DNA of 64,000 nucleotides from positions 116,238 to 180,237 of the forward strand of contig CANFVK010000006.1 in the NCBI GenBank assembly GCA_947450475.1, read 5' to 3'. Of the stretch, positions 13,561-23,300 are shown piece by piece (the stretch's first letter is position 1; the number at the start of each line of letters is the position of its first letter). Source of the DNA: Bacteriovoracaceae bacterium. Its GTDB lineage: Bacteria > Bdellovibrionota > Bacteriovoracia > Bacteriovoracales > Bacteriovoracaceae. Under the pieces are notes generated by a model. The model saw only the letters and a program-made list of their open reading frames with translations, searched no databases and had not been told where the DNA came from. Position numbers and translations under genes: made by a program.

Positions 13561-13896
13561 ATGTCAAAAAAAATCTCAACAATTTTATCAGCTGTTATCT
13601 TTTTCGCGTTAACTTCTGGTGTAACTTTCGCTCAAGCTGAAGCTGCTACTGGTGGAAATGGCGGTGGATGGTTTGGAACTGAAAAGGCAACTAAGTTTTT
13701 CGCATACTTTCTTGCTCTTGGTATCGCTGTTTACGGTGGAACTCAAGGACAATCTAGAGCTGCAGCCGTAGCACTTGAAGGAATTGCAAGAAATCCATCT
13801 GCAGCAGATAAGATTCAAACTCCAATGATTCTAGCTCTAGCTCTTATGGAGTCACTTGTAATTTTCGCACTTATCTCAACTTTCCTACTACAATAA
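13561..13896 (+). CDS. atpE: F0F1 ATP synthase subunit c
   Basis: The proteolipid of the rotor ring. At 111 residues it is longer than the usual 75-85 because of a signal-peptide-like N-terminus (SAVIFFALTSGVTFAQA). The two ring helices follow: the first contains GGTQGQSRAAAVALEGIARNP (20 residues cited as GGTQGQSRA and ALEGIARNP), and the second has the ion-binding glutamate in ALMESLVIFAL. A Gln in helix 1 and Glu-Ser in helix 2 coincide with ligands of sodium-binding c-rings, but this pair also occurs in proton-coupled enzymes. AGGAG precedes ATG by 8 nt; a strong terminator follows. Confidence 0.94.
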   Translation: MSKKISTILSAVIFFALTSGVTFAQAEAATGGNGGGWFGTEKATKFFAYFLALGIAVYGGTQGQSRAAAVALEGIARNPSAADKIQTPMILALALMESLVIFALISTFLLQ

Positions 13897-13918
13897 TATT
13901 TTTATAAAAATAATTGAT

Positions 13919-13953
13919 AAAAAAGGGGGGGCCGATGTCCCCCTTTTTTATTT
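13919..13953. terminator. Strong bidirectional rho-independent terminator
   Basis: AAAAAGGGGG and CCCCCTTTTT flank a 9-nt loop at about 13919-13948, with T-tracts on both strands. It terminates the gyrase/F0 transcript from the left and the uvrA/methyltransferase transcript from the right. The methyltransferase stop codon (13950-13948) lies within the terminator's T-tract. Confidence 0.9.
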
Positions 13954-14706
13954 TATCAATGTCATATGAGATAGAAAGATAGCTGCTGCATTTCCAGCAT
14001 TAAGGTGTGCGACTTGATCATTGATCCTAATTTTCAAAACCTTATCTGAAAATTTTAAAATTTGCGAATCAACACCATGTCCTTCACTTCCGATAATTAA
14101 AACGCTCTTCAGGGGAAATTTAAATTGTTTCACATCGATAGAGTCTTGAAGATTTGCCGTTGAGATAATGCAATATCCAAGTTGCCTTAGTTGAATCAGT
14201 GTATTCATAATGTTGGTACTATGATGAACCTTCATCGAAAAAATATTTCCCATTGATACCCTTATACATCTACGTAAAAATGGTGAGCACGTTTTCTCGT
14301 CAGAAATAATTGAGTTGATCTGGAAAGCGGCTGCAGACCGAACAATGCTTCCAACATTCTCAGGAGAACTTAAACCATTGAGAAGTACAATATGATTATC
14401 TAAATCAGAAAGTTGATAGTCGTTAGGTTTATCAGCAAGAAATAAAACTTCGAAGTGAATTTTAAAACCAGCTATTGATTCTAAAATATCTTTGGAAGCA
14501 AGAAACACATGATCACCTTGTAAATGATGTTTTTCTGCAAAATGTGGCGTACAAAGAATTTTTTCAAAACGAAGCGCCTGCGCCTTAAATTGGAGAAATA
14601 ATTTTTCTGTCTCTGCTAAAATAAAACCATTTTCATGTAAAGAGCGATCGCGAATTTTTGTAAATTCTTGAATTCTAGGATCATTTGAGCAATCTATCTC
14701 AATCAT
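13948..14706 (-). CDS. SpoU/TrmH-family RNA 2'-O-methyltransferase
   Basis: A SPOUT-fold enzyme that uses S-adenosylmethionine to methylate ribose in rRNA or tRNA. All three family motifs are present: LSSPENVGSIVRSAAAF, GSEGHGVDSQIL, and HLNAGNAAAIFLSH. The first 100 residues form a substrate-binding domain that starts EIDCSNDPRIQEFTKIRD, as in RlmB-like proteins. The substrate cannot be read from the sequence. The start ATG 14706 overlaps the uvrA stop by 4 nt, so it is translated from the uvrA message and is the last gene of the leftward operon. Confidence 0.88.
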   Translation of the reverse strand: MIEIDCSNDPRIQEFTKIRDRSLHENGFILAETEKLFLQFKAQALRFEKILCTPHFAEKHHLQGDHVFLASKDILESIAGFKIHFEVLFLADKPNDYQLSDLDNHIVLLNGLSSPENVGSIVRSAAAFQINSIISDEKTCSPFLRRCIRVSMGNIFSMKVHHSTNIMNTLIQLRQLGYCIISTANLQDSIDVKQFKFPLKSVLIIGSEGHGVDSQILKFSDKVLKIRINDQVAHLNAGNAAAIFLSHMTLIK

Positions 14707-17519
14707 GATTTTAAAACTTTTTTTAAATAGCGCCCGGTGTGGGATTTTAAATTTTTGGCAATTTGTTCAGGGGTGCCCTCTGCTACAATCTCCCCTCCTC
14801 CATCACCTCCTTCTGGACCAAGGTCAATGACCCAGTCAGCTGTTTTAATAACATCAAGATTGTGCTCGATAACCAAAAGCGTGTGGCCTTGATCAACGAG
14901 TTGCTTTAGGGCAGATAAAAGTATTTTTATATCTTGAAAATGAAGACCGGTTGTAGGCTCATCAAGCACATATAAGCAGTGACCTTTTGTGCGCTTAGAA
15001 AGTTCGCGCGAAAGTTTTAGCCGTTGAGCTTCGCCTCCAGAAAGAGTTGTCGCTGGCTGACCTAATTTCATATAACCTAGGCCAACTGAATTTAGTGTAG
15101 ATAGAACTCGATTAAGTTTTGTATGGTTTTTAAAAAACTCTTCACCCTCTTCTATCGTTAGGTCGAGTACTTCAGAAATATTTTTTCCTTTATATAGGAC
15201 AGAAAGTGTCTCGGCATTGTATCGGGTACCTTTACATTCAGTGCAAGTAATATAGACATCGGGTAAAAAATGCATTTCAATTTTTTTCACACCGTTTCCT
15301 TCACATTCCTCGCAGCGTCCACCCTTAACATTAAAGCTAAAACGTCCTGTCTTATAACCTCGTATTTGAGACTCGTTAGTTGAAGCGAAAATATCGCGAA
15401 TATCGTCAAACAGGCCAGTATAGGTTGCGGGGTTTGAATGAGGTGTTCTGCCAATTGGGGATTGATCGAGCTCTATAACTGTTTTTATTTCATCAATTCC
15501 AGTAAGCGAATTATAATTTGATTTTTGATATAGTGTTTTGTGGGTTCTTGTTAGATGCGTTTTAACTGCAGGAACTAAGATTCGATGAATCAACGTCGAT
15601 TTACCCGAGCCACTTACGCCTGAAACACAAACCAAGCCACCGAGCGGTATTGTAAGGGTAAGGTCTTTAATATTGTGCTCGTTAGCACCCGAAAGTTTTA
15701 AGTATTTAGAAGCTTTCTTTCGGACAGTTGGAGTTTCAATTTTTAATTCACCAGAAAGATATTTAGCGGTAAGAGATTTCTTGTCTTTGGTGATATGGGA
15801 AAGAGATCCATGAGAGACAATCTTCCCACCGTGAATTCCCGCCCCTGGTCCCATGTCGATAATGTAGTCAGAGGCAAGCATTGTATCTTCATCATGCTCA
15901 ACGACTAAGACGGTATTGCCGATATCGCGAAGGGCTTTTAAAGTTTTAATAAGTCTATCATTGTCGCGTTGATGAAGACCTATGCTTGGCTCATCTAAAA
16001 CATAAAGTACTCCAGAAAGAGCTGAACCAATTTGAGTAGCAAGTCGAATACGTTGAGATTCACCACCGGAAAGAGTCATTGCACCTCTATTGAGGTTTAA
16101 ATAATTGAGTCCTACATCTAAAAGAAAACGGAGTCGGGAAATAATTTCTTTTAAAAGTTTTTCAGCAATTATTTTTTTTTCACCTTCGAGCTTTATCACG
16201 CTTAAGTATTGATGGCATTCTGCAATTGAAAGTGTACAGAGATCCATGATGTGTTTATCGCCAATCTTTGTGGAAAGTGCAACCTTGTTGAGTCTTAAGC
16301 CATGGCAACTCGGACAAGTTTTAATATTCATATATTTTTCTAGTTCAATCCTAACTTTATCAGATCCTGATTCTAAGAATTTTTTCTCGAGCCAAGCCGC
16401 CATGCCGGGAAAAGATTTAGAAAATTCAAAATGGGAATTTTCTGAGGTGAAAGAATAACGGTAAACTTTATCTGTACCCTTAAATAAAATATTGAGAAAT
16501 TTCTTTGGTAATTTTTTAAATGGCACATCAATGTCGATTTTCTCATCTTCAGCGATTGTTTCAACCATCTTGTACAAAAAAGAATTTCGCTTTGCCAAAG
16601 GTGTAATCGCACCTTCAAGAAGTGGTAGATTTTCATCGAAAATCATTAAATCTTCATCAAATGTTTTAGTTTCTCCCAGTCCATTGCAAACTTCACAAGC
16701 TCCTATAGGAGAATTGAAAGAAAAAAGTCGTGGTTCAAGTTCAGGATAAACCTTGTCGCCTTTTGTTGATTTGTTGTGTTCTGAAAAATGTAGTTCTTTA
16801 TTGTCATTTACCAAAATAGTAACATTGCCGCCAGCAAGCTTAAGTGCGTATTCAATAGAATCGGCAAGTCGTTTTTGGACATCATCTTTTAGAATTATGC
16901 GATCAATAACAATATCTAATTGATAATGCCCTTTGGGTGCCTTGGTTGTGTCATCTATTTGAATGAGTTCACCATTGAGTCGAGCGCGAGAAAAACCCAT
17001 TGTTAAAAATTTAGAAAGCTGGTCTTTAAAATTAATATTTTCGCTAAAACTTATGGGAGCTAAAATTTGTAATTTAGTTTTTTCTGCAAGAGTAAGAGTT
17101 TCGCGAACAATTTGCGAGGGGGTATATCGCCTAACTTCTAAACCTGTTTCAGGATCATAAAGAGTTCCAATGCGGGCAAATAGTACTCGAAGGTAATCAT
17201 AGATTTCAGTCGTGGTTCCGACAGTAGAACGAGGATTTTTACTAGAGGTTTTTTGATCAATGGCAATTGAAGGTGAAAGCCCGGTGATAGATTCAACTTC
17301 CGGGGGTTGGTATTGACCTAAAAATTGTCTTGCATAACTTGAAAGAGACTCAATATAGCGACGCTGGCCTTCTACATAAATAGTATCAAAAGCTAGTGAG
17401 GATTTTCCAGATCCCGAAGGCCCTGTAATAACGGTCAAAGTATTTTTAGGAATTGCAATAGATACGTCCTTTAAGTTATGAACTGAAGCTTTTACAATAT
17501 TAATTTCGTTGATGGACAT
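14703..17519 (-). CDS. uvrA: Excinuclease ABC subunit A
   Basis: Damage-recognition ATPase of nucleotide excision repair. The 938-residue protein has two ABC modules: first Walker A GPSGSGKSSLAFDTI near residue 33 and second SGSGKSTLIHRIL near 638. Signatures LSGGESQRIRLATQIG and LSGGEAQRLKLSRELS are followed by Walker B VLDEPSIGLHQRD and VLDEPTTGLHFQD. Zinc-binding cysteine pairs are CEVCNGLG, CPSCHGLR and CEECEGNG with CTECKGTR. Its start overlaps the pdxA end by 20 nt. It is in the same leftward cluster as mfd, the transcription-coupled repair factor that recruits it. Confidence 0.97.
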   Translation of the reverse strand: MSINEINIVKASVHNLKDVSIAIPKNTLTVITGPSGSGKSSLAFDTIYVEGQRRYIESLSSYARQFLGQYQPPEVESITGLSPSIAIDQKTSSKNPRSTVGTTTEIYDYLRVLFARIGTLYDPETGLEVRRYTPSQIVRETLTLAEKTKLQILAPISFSENINFKDQLSKFLTMGFSRARLNGELIQIDDTTKAPKGHYQLDIVIDRIILKDDVQKRLADSIEYALKLAGGNVTILVNDNKELHFSEHNKSTKGDKVYPELEPRLFSFNSPIGACEVCNGLGETKTFDEDLMIFDENLPLLEGAITPLAKRNSFLYKMVETIAEDEKIDIDVPFKKLPKKFLNILFKGTDKVYRYSFTSENSHFEFSKSFPGMAAWLEKKFLESGSDKVRIELEKYMNIKTCPSCHGLRLNKVALSTKIGDKHIMDLCTLSIAECHQYLSVIKLEGEKKIIAEKLLKEIISRLRFLLDVGLNYLNLNRGAMTLSGGESQRIRLATQIGSALSGVLYVLDEPSIGLHQRDNDRLIKTLKALRDIGNTVLVVEHDEDTMLASDYIIDMGPGAGIHGGKIVSHGSLSHITKDKKSLTAKYLSGELKIETPTVRKKASKYLKLSGANEHNIKDLTLTIPLGGLVCVSGVSGSGKSTLIHRILVPAVKTHLTRTHKTLYQKSNYNSLTGIDEIKTVIELDQSPIGRTPHSNPATYTGLFDDIRDIFASTNESQIRGYKTGRFSFNVKGGRCEECEGNGVKKIEMHFLPDVYITCTECKGTRYNAETLSVLYKGKNISEVLDLTIEEGEEFFKNHTKLNRVLSTLNSVGLGYMKLGQPATTLSGGEAQRLKLSRELSKRTKGHCLYVLDEPTTGLHFQDIKILLSALKQLVDQGHTLLVIEHNLDVIKTADWVIDLGPEGGDGGGEIVAEGTPEQIAKNLKSHTGRYLKKVLKS

Positions 17520-18408
17520 CTATGACCTCAAAAGCCTGTTTTAACAAATAAAGCATACCCATGATATTGGCTTTATTTTTAGCATACAATTCAAAAGCGG
17601 TGCCATGGTCAACGCTTAGACGCAGGAAAGGAAGGCCCAAAGTGATATTTAAGCCAATAAGGCCGAAATGTGATTTAAAGGGGGCAAGTCCTTGATCGTG
17701 ATACATCGAAATAAATAATTGTCTCTTGCTAGCATCTTTATAAGCATGGAGAACGTCTCCAGAAAAAGGCCCAATAAATATTTTCCCATATTTATTTTCC
17801 AATTCCGTTATTGCTTCTTTTATAACGAAATCCTCATTTCCAAGTATTCCATTTTCACCAGCGTGGGGATTGATTCCGGCAAAAATGACTTGATCAAAAG
17901 AAAAAAAATATTTTTTAAATGAGTCTAAAGTGATTGTCGTCTTTTCAATAATTCTTTGCTTGGTAATATATTTGGTTACGCTATTTAGGGGAATGTGATC
18001 GGACAAAAGCATGATATTTTGATCAAGACCTTTAAATGACATCGGAAGGTTTGGTTTATGAAAATATTCTCGAAAAAATTCAGTATAGCCCGCCACGTTT
18101 TTTCCATGAAGGACTAATTGATCCTTAGAAGTGGGAAGAGTTATTAAAAGATCTTGTGGTTTAATGAGTTCAAGTGCAGTAAGCAAAGAATTGGTAGATG
18201 CAAAGGCAGTGGTGTCGCTATTGAAAATAAGTTTCAAATCTTTAAAAAGGTCGAAACTTAAATTTAAGTCAGAAATATTATTGAGAAGATGCTGCTGATT
18301 GACAATTAAGGTGATTTGATTTTTTTGGTGAGAGGTAAGCAAAAGAAAAGATTTTAAAAAAATCTCTAAGCCAATACCGGATTCGTGTCCCTGAGTAATA
18401 TAGATCAT
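17500..18408 (-). CDS. pdxA: 4-hydroxythreonine-4-phosphate dehydrogenase PdxA
   Basis: NAD-dependent enzyme of pyridoxal-5'-phosphate synthesis (DXP-dependent route). Family motifs are visible: GHESGIGLEIFLK at the N-terminus (usually GDPAGIGPE), GINPHAGENGILGNED, MYHDQGLAPFKSHFG near residue 236 and LRLSVDHGTAFELYAK, giving the metal-binding histidines. At 302 aa it is about 25 residues shorter than typical PdxA, and the first motif is altered, so the enzyme is divergent. A surA-pdxA pairing is classical in proteobacteria; here pdxA follows the SurA-like gene after 12 nt and overlaps uvrA. Confidence 0.88.
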   Translation of the reverse strand: MIYITQGHESGIGLEIFLKSFLLLTSHQKNQITLIVNQQHLLNNISDLNLSFDLFKDLKLIFNSDTTAFASTNSLLTALELIKPQDLLITLPTSKDQLVLHGKNVAGYTEFFREYFHKPNLPMSFKGLDQNIMLLSDHIPLNSVTKYITKQRIIEKTTITLDSFKKYFFSFDQVIFAGINPHAGENGILGNEDFVIKEAITELENKYGKIFIGPFSGDVLHAYKDASKRQLFISMYHDQGLAPFKSHFGLIGLNITLGLPFLRLSVDHGTAFELYAKNKANIMGMLYLLKQAFEVIDVHQRN

Positions 18409-18420
18409 AGTCGTGCCGAG

Positions 18421-19338
18421 CTAAAGAGACATTTTGATATAATGCTTATTTAACTCACGCTCAAACCAAATGGCAGATTCGCTCTTTACAGCAACTTCAA
18501 ATAATTCATCTCGAATTTTTTCCTTCTGAGAGGTAAAAGCTTCTGATTCAACCAAGTCTTTTTTTGAAATATAGAAAACATGCAAGCTTCCATTAAAAAA
18601 AATGGTAGTCGTTAAAGCTCCTTCATCAGTTACTTTTAGCAAGTTTTTTAATTCACTGGAAATCCCCTCTTCTGTGATTTCATCGAGGTTTGTGGTCGTG
18701 AGAGTTGAATATGAGTCGGGTAAAATGCCATTGATTCGGTATTGCTTAACAATTTCATCTAGCTTGGTTTTTTCACTTTTATCGAGTGCTTCTTTTGAAA
18801 TAGCGTAATCAATGATGGAGTATTTAAAGTTTAGCCTTGAATCTTTAATGTTGTTTTTAAAATAAGTATTTTTAACTTCTTGTTCGGATATTGAAACGGT
18901 AGGAGAAATAACCCGGTTAATAAAATAACTATACTCAATAGCTTCTCTTAATGTTTCAAAATATTCATCAAAGGTTGAGCCTTGCTGATTTAAAAAATTC
19001 ATTAATGATTTCCGATCAACGTTAAGACGTTTCTCGTTTGCCTTGATCTGAGTTTCGACTTGATCGTCAGTAATGGTATATCCTAATTCCGAAAGTTTTG
19101 ATCTTATTAGAAATTTATTAATTGAAATATTTAAAAGCTCTGAATTAGAAAAACTAGGCTTGTCATAAATCATTGGCGCTACATTTTTTTTGATCGCCAT
19201 GTTTTTATTTGTTCGATTAATTTGGGAAAGAGTGATGACATTATCATCTACAATGGCTGCAATTTTATCTAATAGCTTGGCTTCGACTGTGGTGAGAGAT
19301 AGGAGCAAAAGTGCAAGGGTTCCAAAGATTGTTTTCAT
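18421..19338 (-). CDS. SurA-like periplasmic chaperone lacking a recognisable parvulin domain
   Basis: A 305-residue exported protein. It has a signal peptide (MKTIFGTLALLLLSLTTVEA) followed by the SurA N-domain start (KLLDKIAAIVDDNVITLSQI), the part that binds unfolded outer-membrane proteins. The second half should hold peptidyl-prolyl isomerase modules, but the usual parvulin blocks (HILI / GGDLG / F..AVF) are not recognisable; only a weak trace remains around residues 235-260. It therefore probably acts as a chaperone, with isomerase activity supplied by the parvulin gene just upstream. A long hairpin abuts the start codon. Confidence 0.8.
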   Translation of the reverse strand: MKTIFGTLALLLLSLTTVEAKLLDKIAAIVDDNVITLSQINRTNKNMAIKKNVAPMIYDKPSFSNSELLNISINKFLIRSKLSELGYTITDDQVETQIKANEKRLNVDRKSLMNFLNQQGSTFDEYFETLREAIEYSYFINRVISPTVSISEQEVKNTYFKNNIKDSRLNFKYSIIDYAISKEALDKSEKTKLDEIVKQYRINGILPDSYSTLTTTNLDEITEEGISSELKNLLKVTDEGALTTTIFFNGSLHVFYISKKDLVESEAFTSQKEKIRDELFEVAVKSESAIWFERELNKHYIKMSL

Positions 19339-19386
19339 CGTATAACCTACTCTAAAAAATCAAGATAATTAAGAGTAAGTTATACG
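19339..19386 (-). promoter_or_regulatory. 15-bp stem-loop abutting the SurA-like start codon
   Basis: Arms CGTATAACCTACTCT (19339-19353) and AGAGTAAGTTATACG (19372-19386) form an inverted repeat with an 18-nt loop. In the minus-strand RNA the single DNA mismatch becomes a G-U pair, so the RNA stem is complete; in the plus-strand RNA it would be an A-C mismatch. The only AGG ribosome-site candidate lies inside the 3' arm, so the fold would hide it. The ATG (19338) follows the stem with no gap. Function as a translational switch is inference. Confidence 0.6.
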
Positions 19387-19423
19387 AAGAATCTAAACAA
19401 GTCGCAAATAAAAGAAATCTAAA

Positions 19424-20245
19424 TTACTTTAAAAATTCTTTTTTGATGGAGATTTGAGCCGCTTTTCGACCTTCAGCGAAATATTCCTCAAGAATCTTAT
19501 CTCTTTTTTGATCATAAACAATCTTTTTGTATATTGATGGATCTACATCTTTCCACTCATGCACTCCGAGCATTTTAACTATGTGTAAGCCAAATTGGGT
19601 TCTAATTGGTGGCGAGATGTAACCGGATGGCTTTCCGTTAATTGCTTTGTAATACTCTGGAGCATATTTTATCGCCGGTAGATAGCCGAGATCTCCACCA
19701 CTTGAAGCGGTTGAACTTTGAGAGTATTTATTAGCGAGTTCTGGCCAAAGTTGAGGCTTTGACTGCAATTGCTTATAAATCTCAAGTGCCTTTTTAGTAG
19801 CTTCCTGAACTTCTTCTTTTTCCGGAGAAACTCTAATTCTAAAAAGGATATGAGCAGTTCGATACTCTTTGTTTTTTGAGTAGTATTCTTGTGCCTCTTT
19901 ATCTGACACTACAATCGCCTGAAGTTTTTTTTCTAAATCCTTTGAAATTTGAGCATGGTAAAGAACATCTTCCATCTTCGCCTTGACGACTGGATCTTCA
20001 TTTAACTTACTTTCTTTGGCTTTTTTGATTCCAATTTCACGATTGATTATATCAGTTAGTACCTTTTCCTTAGTTACAATTTTGTCTGAAACGAAAAGAA
20101 GATTTTGTTCAAATGCCTGGTCGAGTTGATTTTTTTTGATCTCGACTCCGTTGACGGTTGCTACGACTGGGTCAGTCGATTGAGCAAAAACATTAAGTGA
20201 AAAAAGAAAAGTAGTGGCTAAAAATAAGTTTGTCTTTTTCATCAT
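19424..20245 (-). CDS. Parvulin-type peptidyl-prolyl isomerase, exported
   Basis: A 273-residue protein with signal peptide (KKTNLFLATTFLFSLNVFAQ), a SurA/PrsA-like N-domain (VVATVNGVEIKKNQLDQAF) and one complete rotamase domain. The rotamase blocks are YRTAHILFRI, SQSSTASSGGDLGYL and ISPPIRTQFGLHIVKML, in the right order. I start it at ATG 20245 (a second ATG follows at 20242), because AGGAA lies 5-8 nt upstream; the longer frame would need TTG 20263. It precedes the SurA-like gene by 85 nt and follows mfd by about 90 nt. Likely role: folding of exported and outer-membrane proteins. Confidence 0.88.
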   Translation of the reverse strand: MMKKTNLFLATTFLFSLNVFAQSTDPVVATVNGVEIKKNQLDQAFEQNLLFVSDKIVTKEKVLTDIINREIGIKKAKESKLNEDPVVKAKMEDVLYHAQISKDLEKKLQAIVVSDKEAQEYYSKNKEYRTAHILFRIRVSPEKEEVQEATKKALEIYKQLQSKPQLWPELANKYSQSSTASSGGDLGYLPAIKYAPEYYKAINGKPSGYISPPIRTQFGLHIVKMLGVHEWKDVDPSIYKKIVYDQKRDKILEEYFAEGRKAAQISIKKEFLK

Positions 20246-20338
20246 TTTGATTCCTGAGTTCAAAGGAGTTAATTCTATTTTATAAAAACGATATGATTTT
20301 ATGATATCAGAAAAAAAAAATTAGGAAGAATAAAATCA

Positions 20339-23300
20339 CTAAGATGGAATTATTTGCTGTGAAATTTCTTGTGAAAACCTGAGCAAATCGCTTTGCGACA
20401 CGCTGGTTTTGTGGGTATAGATAACACGATAATCTGGTGTAAATTGATATATCTTGGGACGAGAAATAAAAAATCCGACAACTCGATCGCGAAGTTCTGG
20501 GTTGGATTCGAGAAACTGGCGGTCGAACTTAAGTGTAATAGAACTTCCACCTATTGATACCGATTTTAGGCCTAAGGTCTGCAAATAAATTCTGGTTTCT
20601 AAAACAACAAAAAGATTTGTTAATTCATCACTAAAGAGCCCATACACATCTTGAAACTCCTCCCTAATATTTTCAAGAACAACAAGATTTTCACAATTAG
20701 ATAGCCGCTTGTACTGTTTAAGTCTCTCGCTGGGATCACTAATGTAGTGGTTGGGAATAAAGGCCGGAAAAGGAGTGAGGATTTCTATATCTTTTTTGAG
20801 GATCTTTCTCTCCCCTCTGATTTCATTTATAGCATCTCGTAACAGTTCCATATAAAGCTCAAGCCCTACAGCTTCAATATGACCAGATTGTGAAGCCCCC
20901 AAAATATCACCGGCCCCTCTAATTTCTAAATCAACAGATGCAATATTAAATCCTGCCCCCATGTCTGCATAGGTTTGGAGTGCGTGAAGTCTTTTTTGAG
21001 CAATAGTAGAAATTTCGCGCATTCGAGGTATAACGAAATAAGCATAAGCTTTTTTATCAGAGCGACCAATTCGACCTCGCAGCTGATGAAGTTGCGCCAA
21101 ACCAAAAGTGTCCGCCCGATCTATGATCATGGTGTTGGCATTGGGTATATCTATTCCCGACTCAATAATTGTGGTAGCAATAAGTACCTGGTAGGTACCG
21201 TTATAAAACGCATTGATTTTATCTTCTAGATCTTTTTCGGTCATTTGCCCATGAGCAAAAGTGATTTTCGCCTCAGGTACCAATTCCCTAATTCCCGCGG
21301 CGTACTCTTCAATGTCATGAACCTTGTTGTGGACAATAAAAACTTGTCCTCCTCTATGAATTTCTTTCAAAATTGCAGCTTGAATTGTGTGTTCGTCCTC
21401 TTTTATGACATAGGTTTTGATAGACTGTCGACGGGGTGGAGCCGTTTTAATTAGGGACAAGTCTCGAAGTCCTAAGAAGGCCATTTGTAAAGTACGAGGA
21501 ATTGGCGTAGCCGTTAAGGTCAGAAAGTCTACCGAAGCTTTTAAAAGTTTTAATTTTTCTTTATGGCCAACTCCAAAACGTTGTTCCTCATCAACAATAA
21601 CTAAACCTAAATCCAGAAATTTTAATTTATCTGATAATAATTTATGAGTTCCAATGAGTATATCGACATCTCCTTTTTCAACTCTTGCCAAAATGTCTTT
21701 AGATTCTTTTGGAGATTTAAATCGAGAAATAAACTCAATACGAATAGGAAAATCTTTAAATCGCTTGGTAAATGAGTTGTAGTGTTGTAACGCCAAGATT
21801 GTCGTTGGAACCAGTACTGCAACTTGCTTTTTATCCTCAACGGCTTTGAACGCTGCCCTCATCGCAACTTCTGTTTTTCCAAAACCAACATCGCCGCAAA
21901 CTAAAAAATCCATTGGAACAGGTTTTTGCATACAGGCAAGGACTTCTTCAATCGCCCGGGCCTGGTCGGGGGTTTCTTCGAAAGGAAATGCCAATTCAAA
22001 TTCGCGATAAAGGTGATCTGGAGCAGAGAAGGCAAAGGCACTAGAAGACTGTCGTTCGGCTTGAAGTTTTAGTAAATCAAAAGCGAGGGTTTTAGCAGAA
22101 GTGCGAGCTCGAGCCTTAAGAAGTTGAAACTTATTAGTGCGTAAACTGTCAGTTTTAAGTCCGGTTTCAGAATCAGCATGCTTTTGAATTTGGTTGAGCT
22201 TATATACCGGTACATAAACTTTGTCGTTTTCGGCATACTTTAAAACTAAAAAATCCGTTTTATCTCCGCCAATATTAAGAGCTTCCAGTCCAAGGTATTG
22301 ACCAACTCCATATTCGTTGTGGATGACAAAATCTCCCGACTTTAAGGTTGCAAGTTGTTCTGCAAAAAGATCAAGATCAACTTTAGAGCTCTTTTGCACT
22401 TTAGTCTTTTTGGCCGCAAATAAATCTCCATCGGTGATGATGATAAAGTTTTGACTTTCATAAAAAAACCCTTCAGACATTTTATAAGGTAAAAAATGAA
22501 TCCGTGATCTAAGGTCTATTGGATAATCTTGCAAATCGATGAGATGTTGTATTTCGGCCCTGGATGTTTCGCTGTATGAAGAAAAATAAACCTCTCCTCT
22601 GAATTGAAACTGTTTACGCAAAAATAAAAGTGCCTGCTTTATATATTCAGGCTTTGCCAATGTTGGATTGATTGATTGATTGAGAAAGGTTTTGGTCTTA
22701 ACAAGTGAAAGATCGATAGAGTCAATGATTTCATCATGATTCATATTAAGATTGATTTGATCAATCAAAAGAATTTTTTGATCTTTTATTTTTTCAAAAA
22801 ATGAAAAATCATACAATTCACTAAAATGTGGAAGAATGTTTTCGCCTTTTTCGCTTTTTTCTTCATTTTCAAAATCTTCACGCAATGACTCCATAAGTTC
22901 AAAGCTAGAGCGCTGAGCTTCATCGCTACTGAGAACCGAGATGATGAATTGATCAGGAGAAATATAATCAAAAAAATTCCCAGCCTTTTTGAAAAAAAGG
23001 GGGATATAGGCAGGATAGTTTTCAAAAAGTTGACCGTCGGCCAATCGAGAAAAAAGTGACTTTCGGTATTCAAATTTGTTTTTGAATTGCGGGCCAAATT
23101 GAGGAATTTTTTCTCGAAGAGTAACTGCAAACTCTGAAGTGGTAAATATTCCAGCGGCCGGTGCAATAGAAACACTTAAAAGGGATTGATCTTTGATGGT
23201 TTTTTGAGTGTCTAGGTCAAAAGAGTGTATCGATTCAATTAAATCATCAAAATAGGAAAGACGAACTGGAGTAGATCCTACCGGATAGAGATCAAAAATT

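Noticed and set aside
16246..17160. Plus-strand open frames inside uvrA (16246-16458, 16492-16749, 16963-17160)
   Set aside because: They are short, lack ribosome sites and recognisable motifs, and lie wholly within the well-conserved uvrA.
20975..21647. Plus-strand open frames opposite mfd
   Set aside because: They are antisense shadows of the helicase domain of mfd, with low-complexity composition and no start signals.
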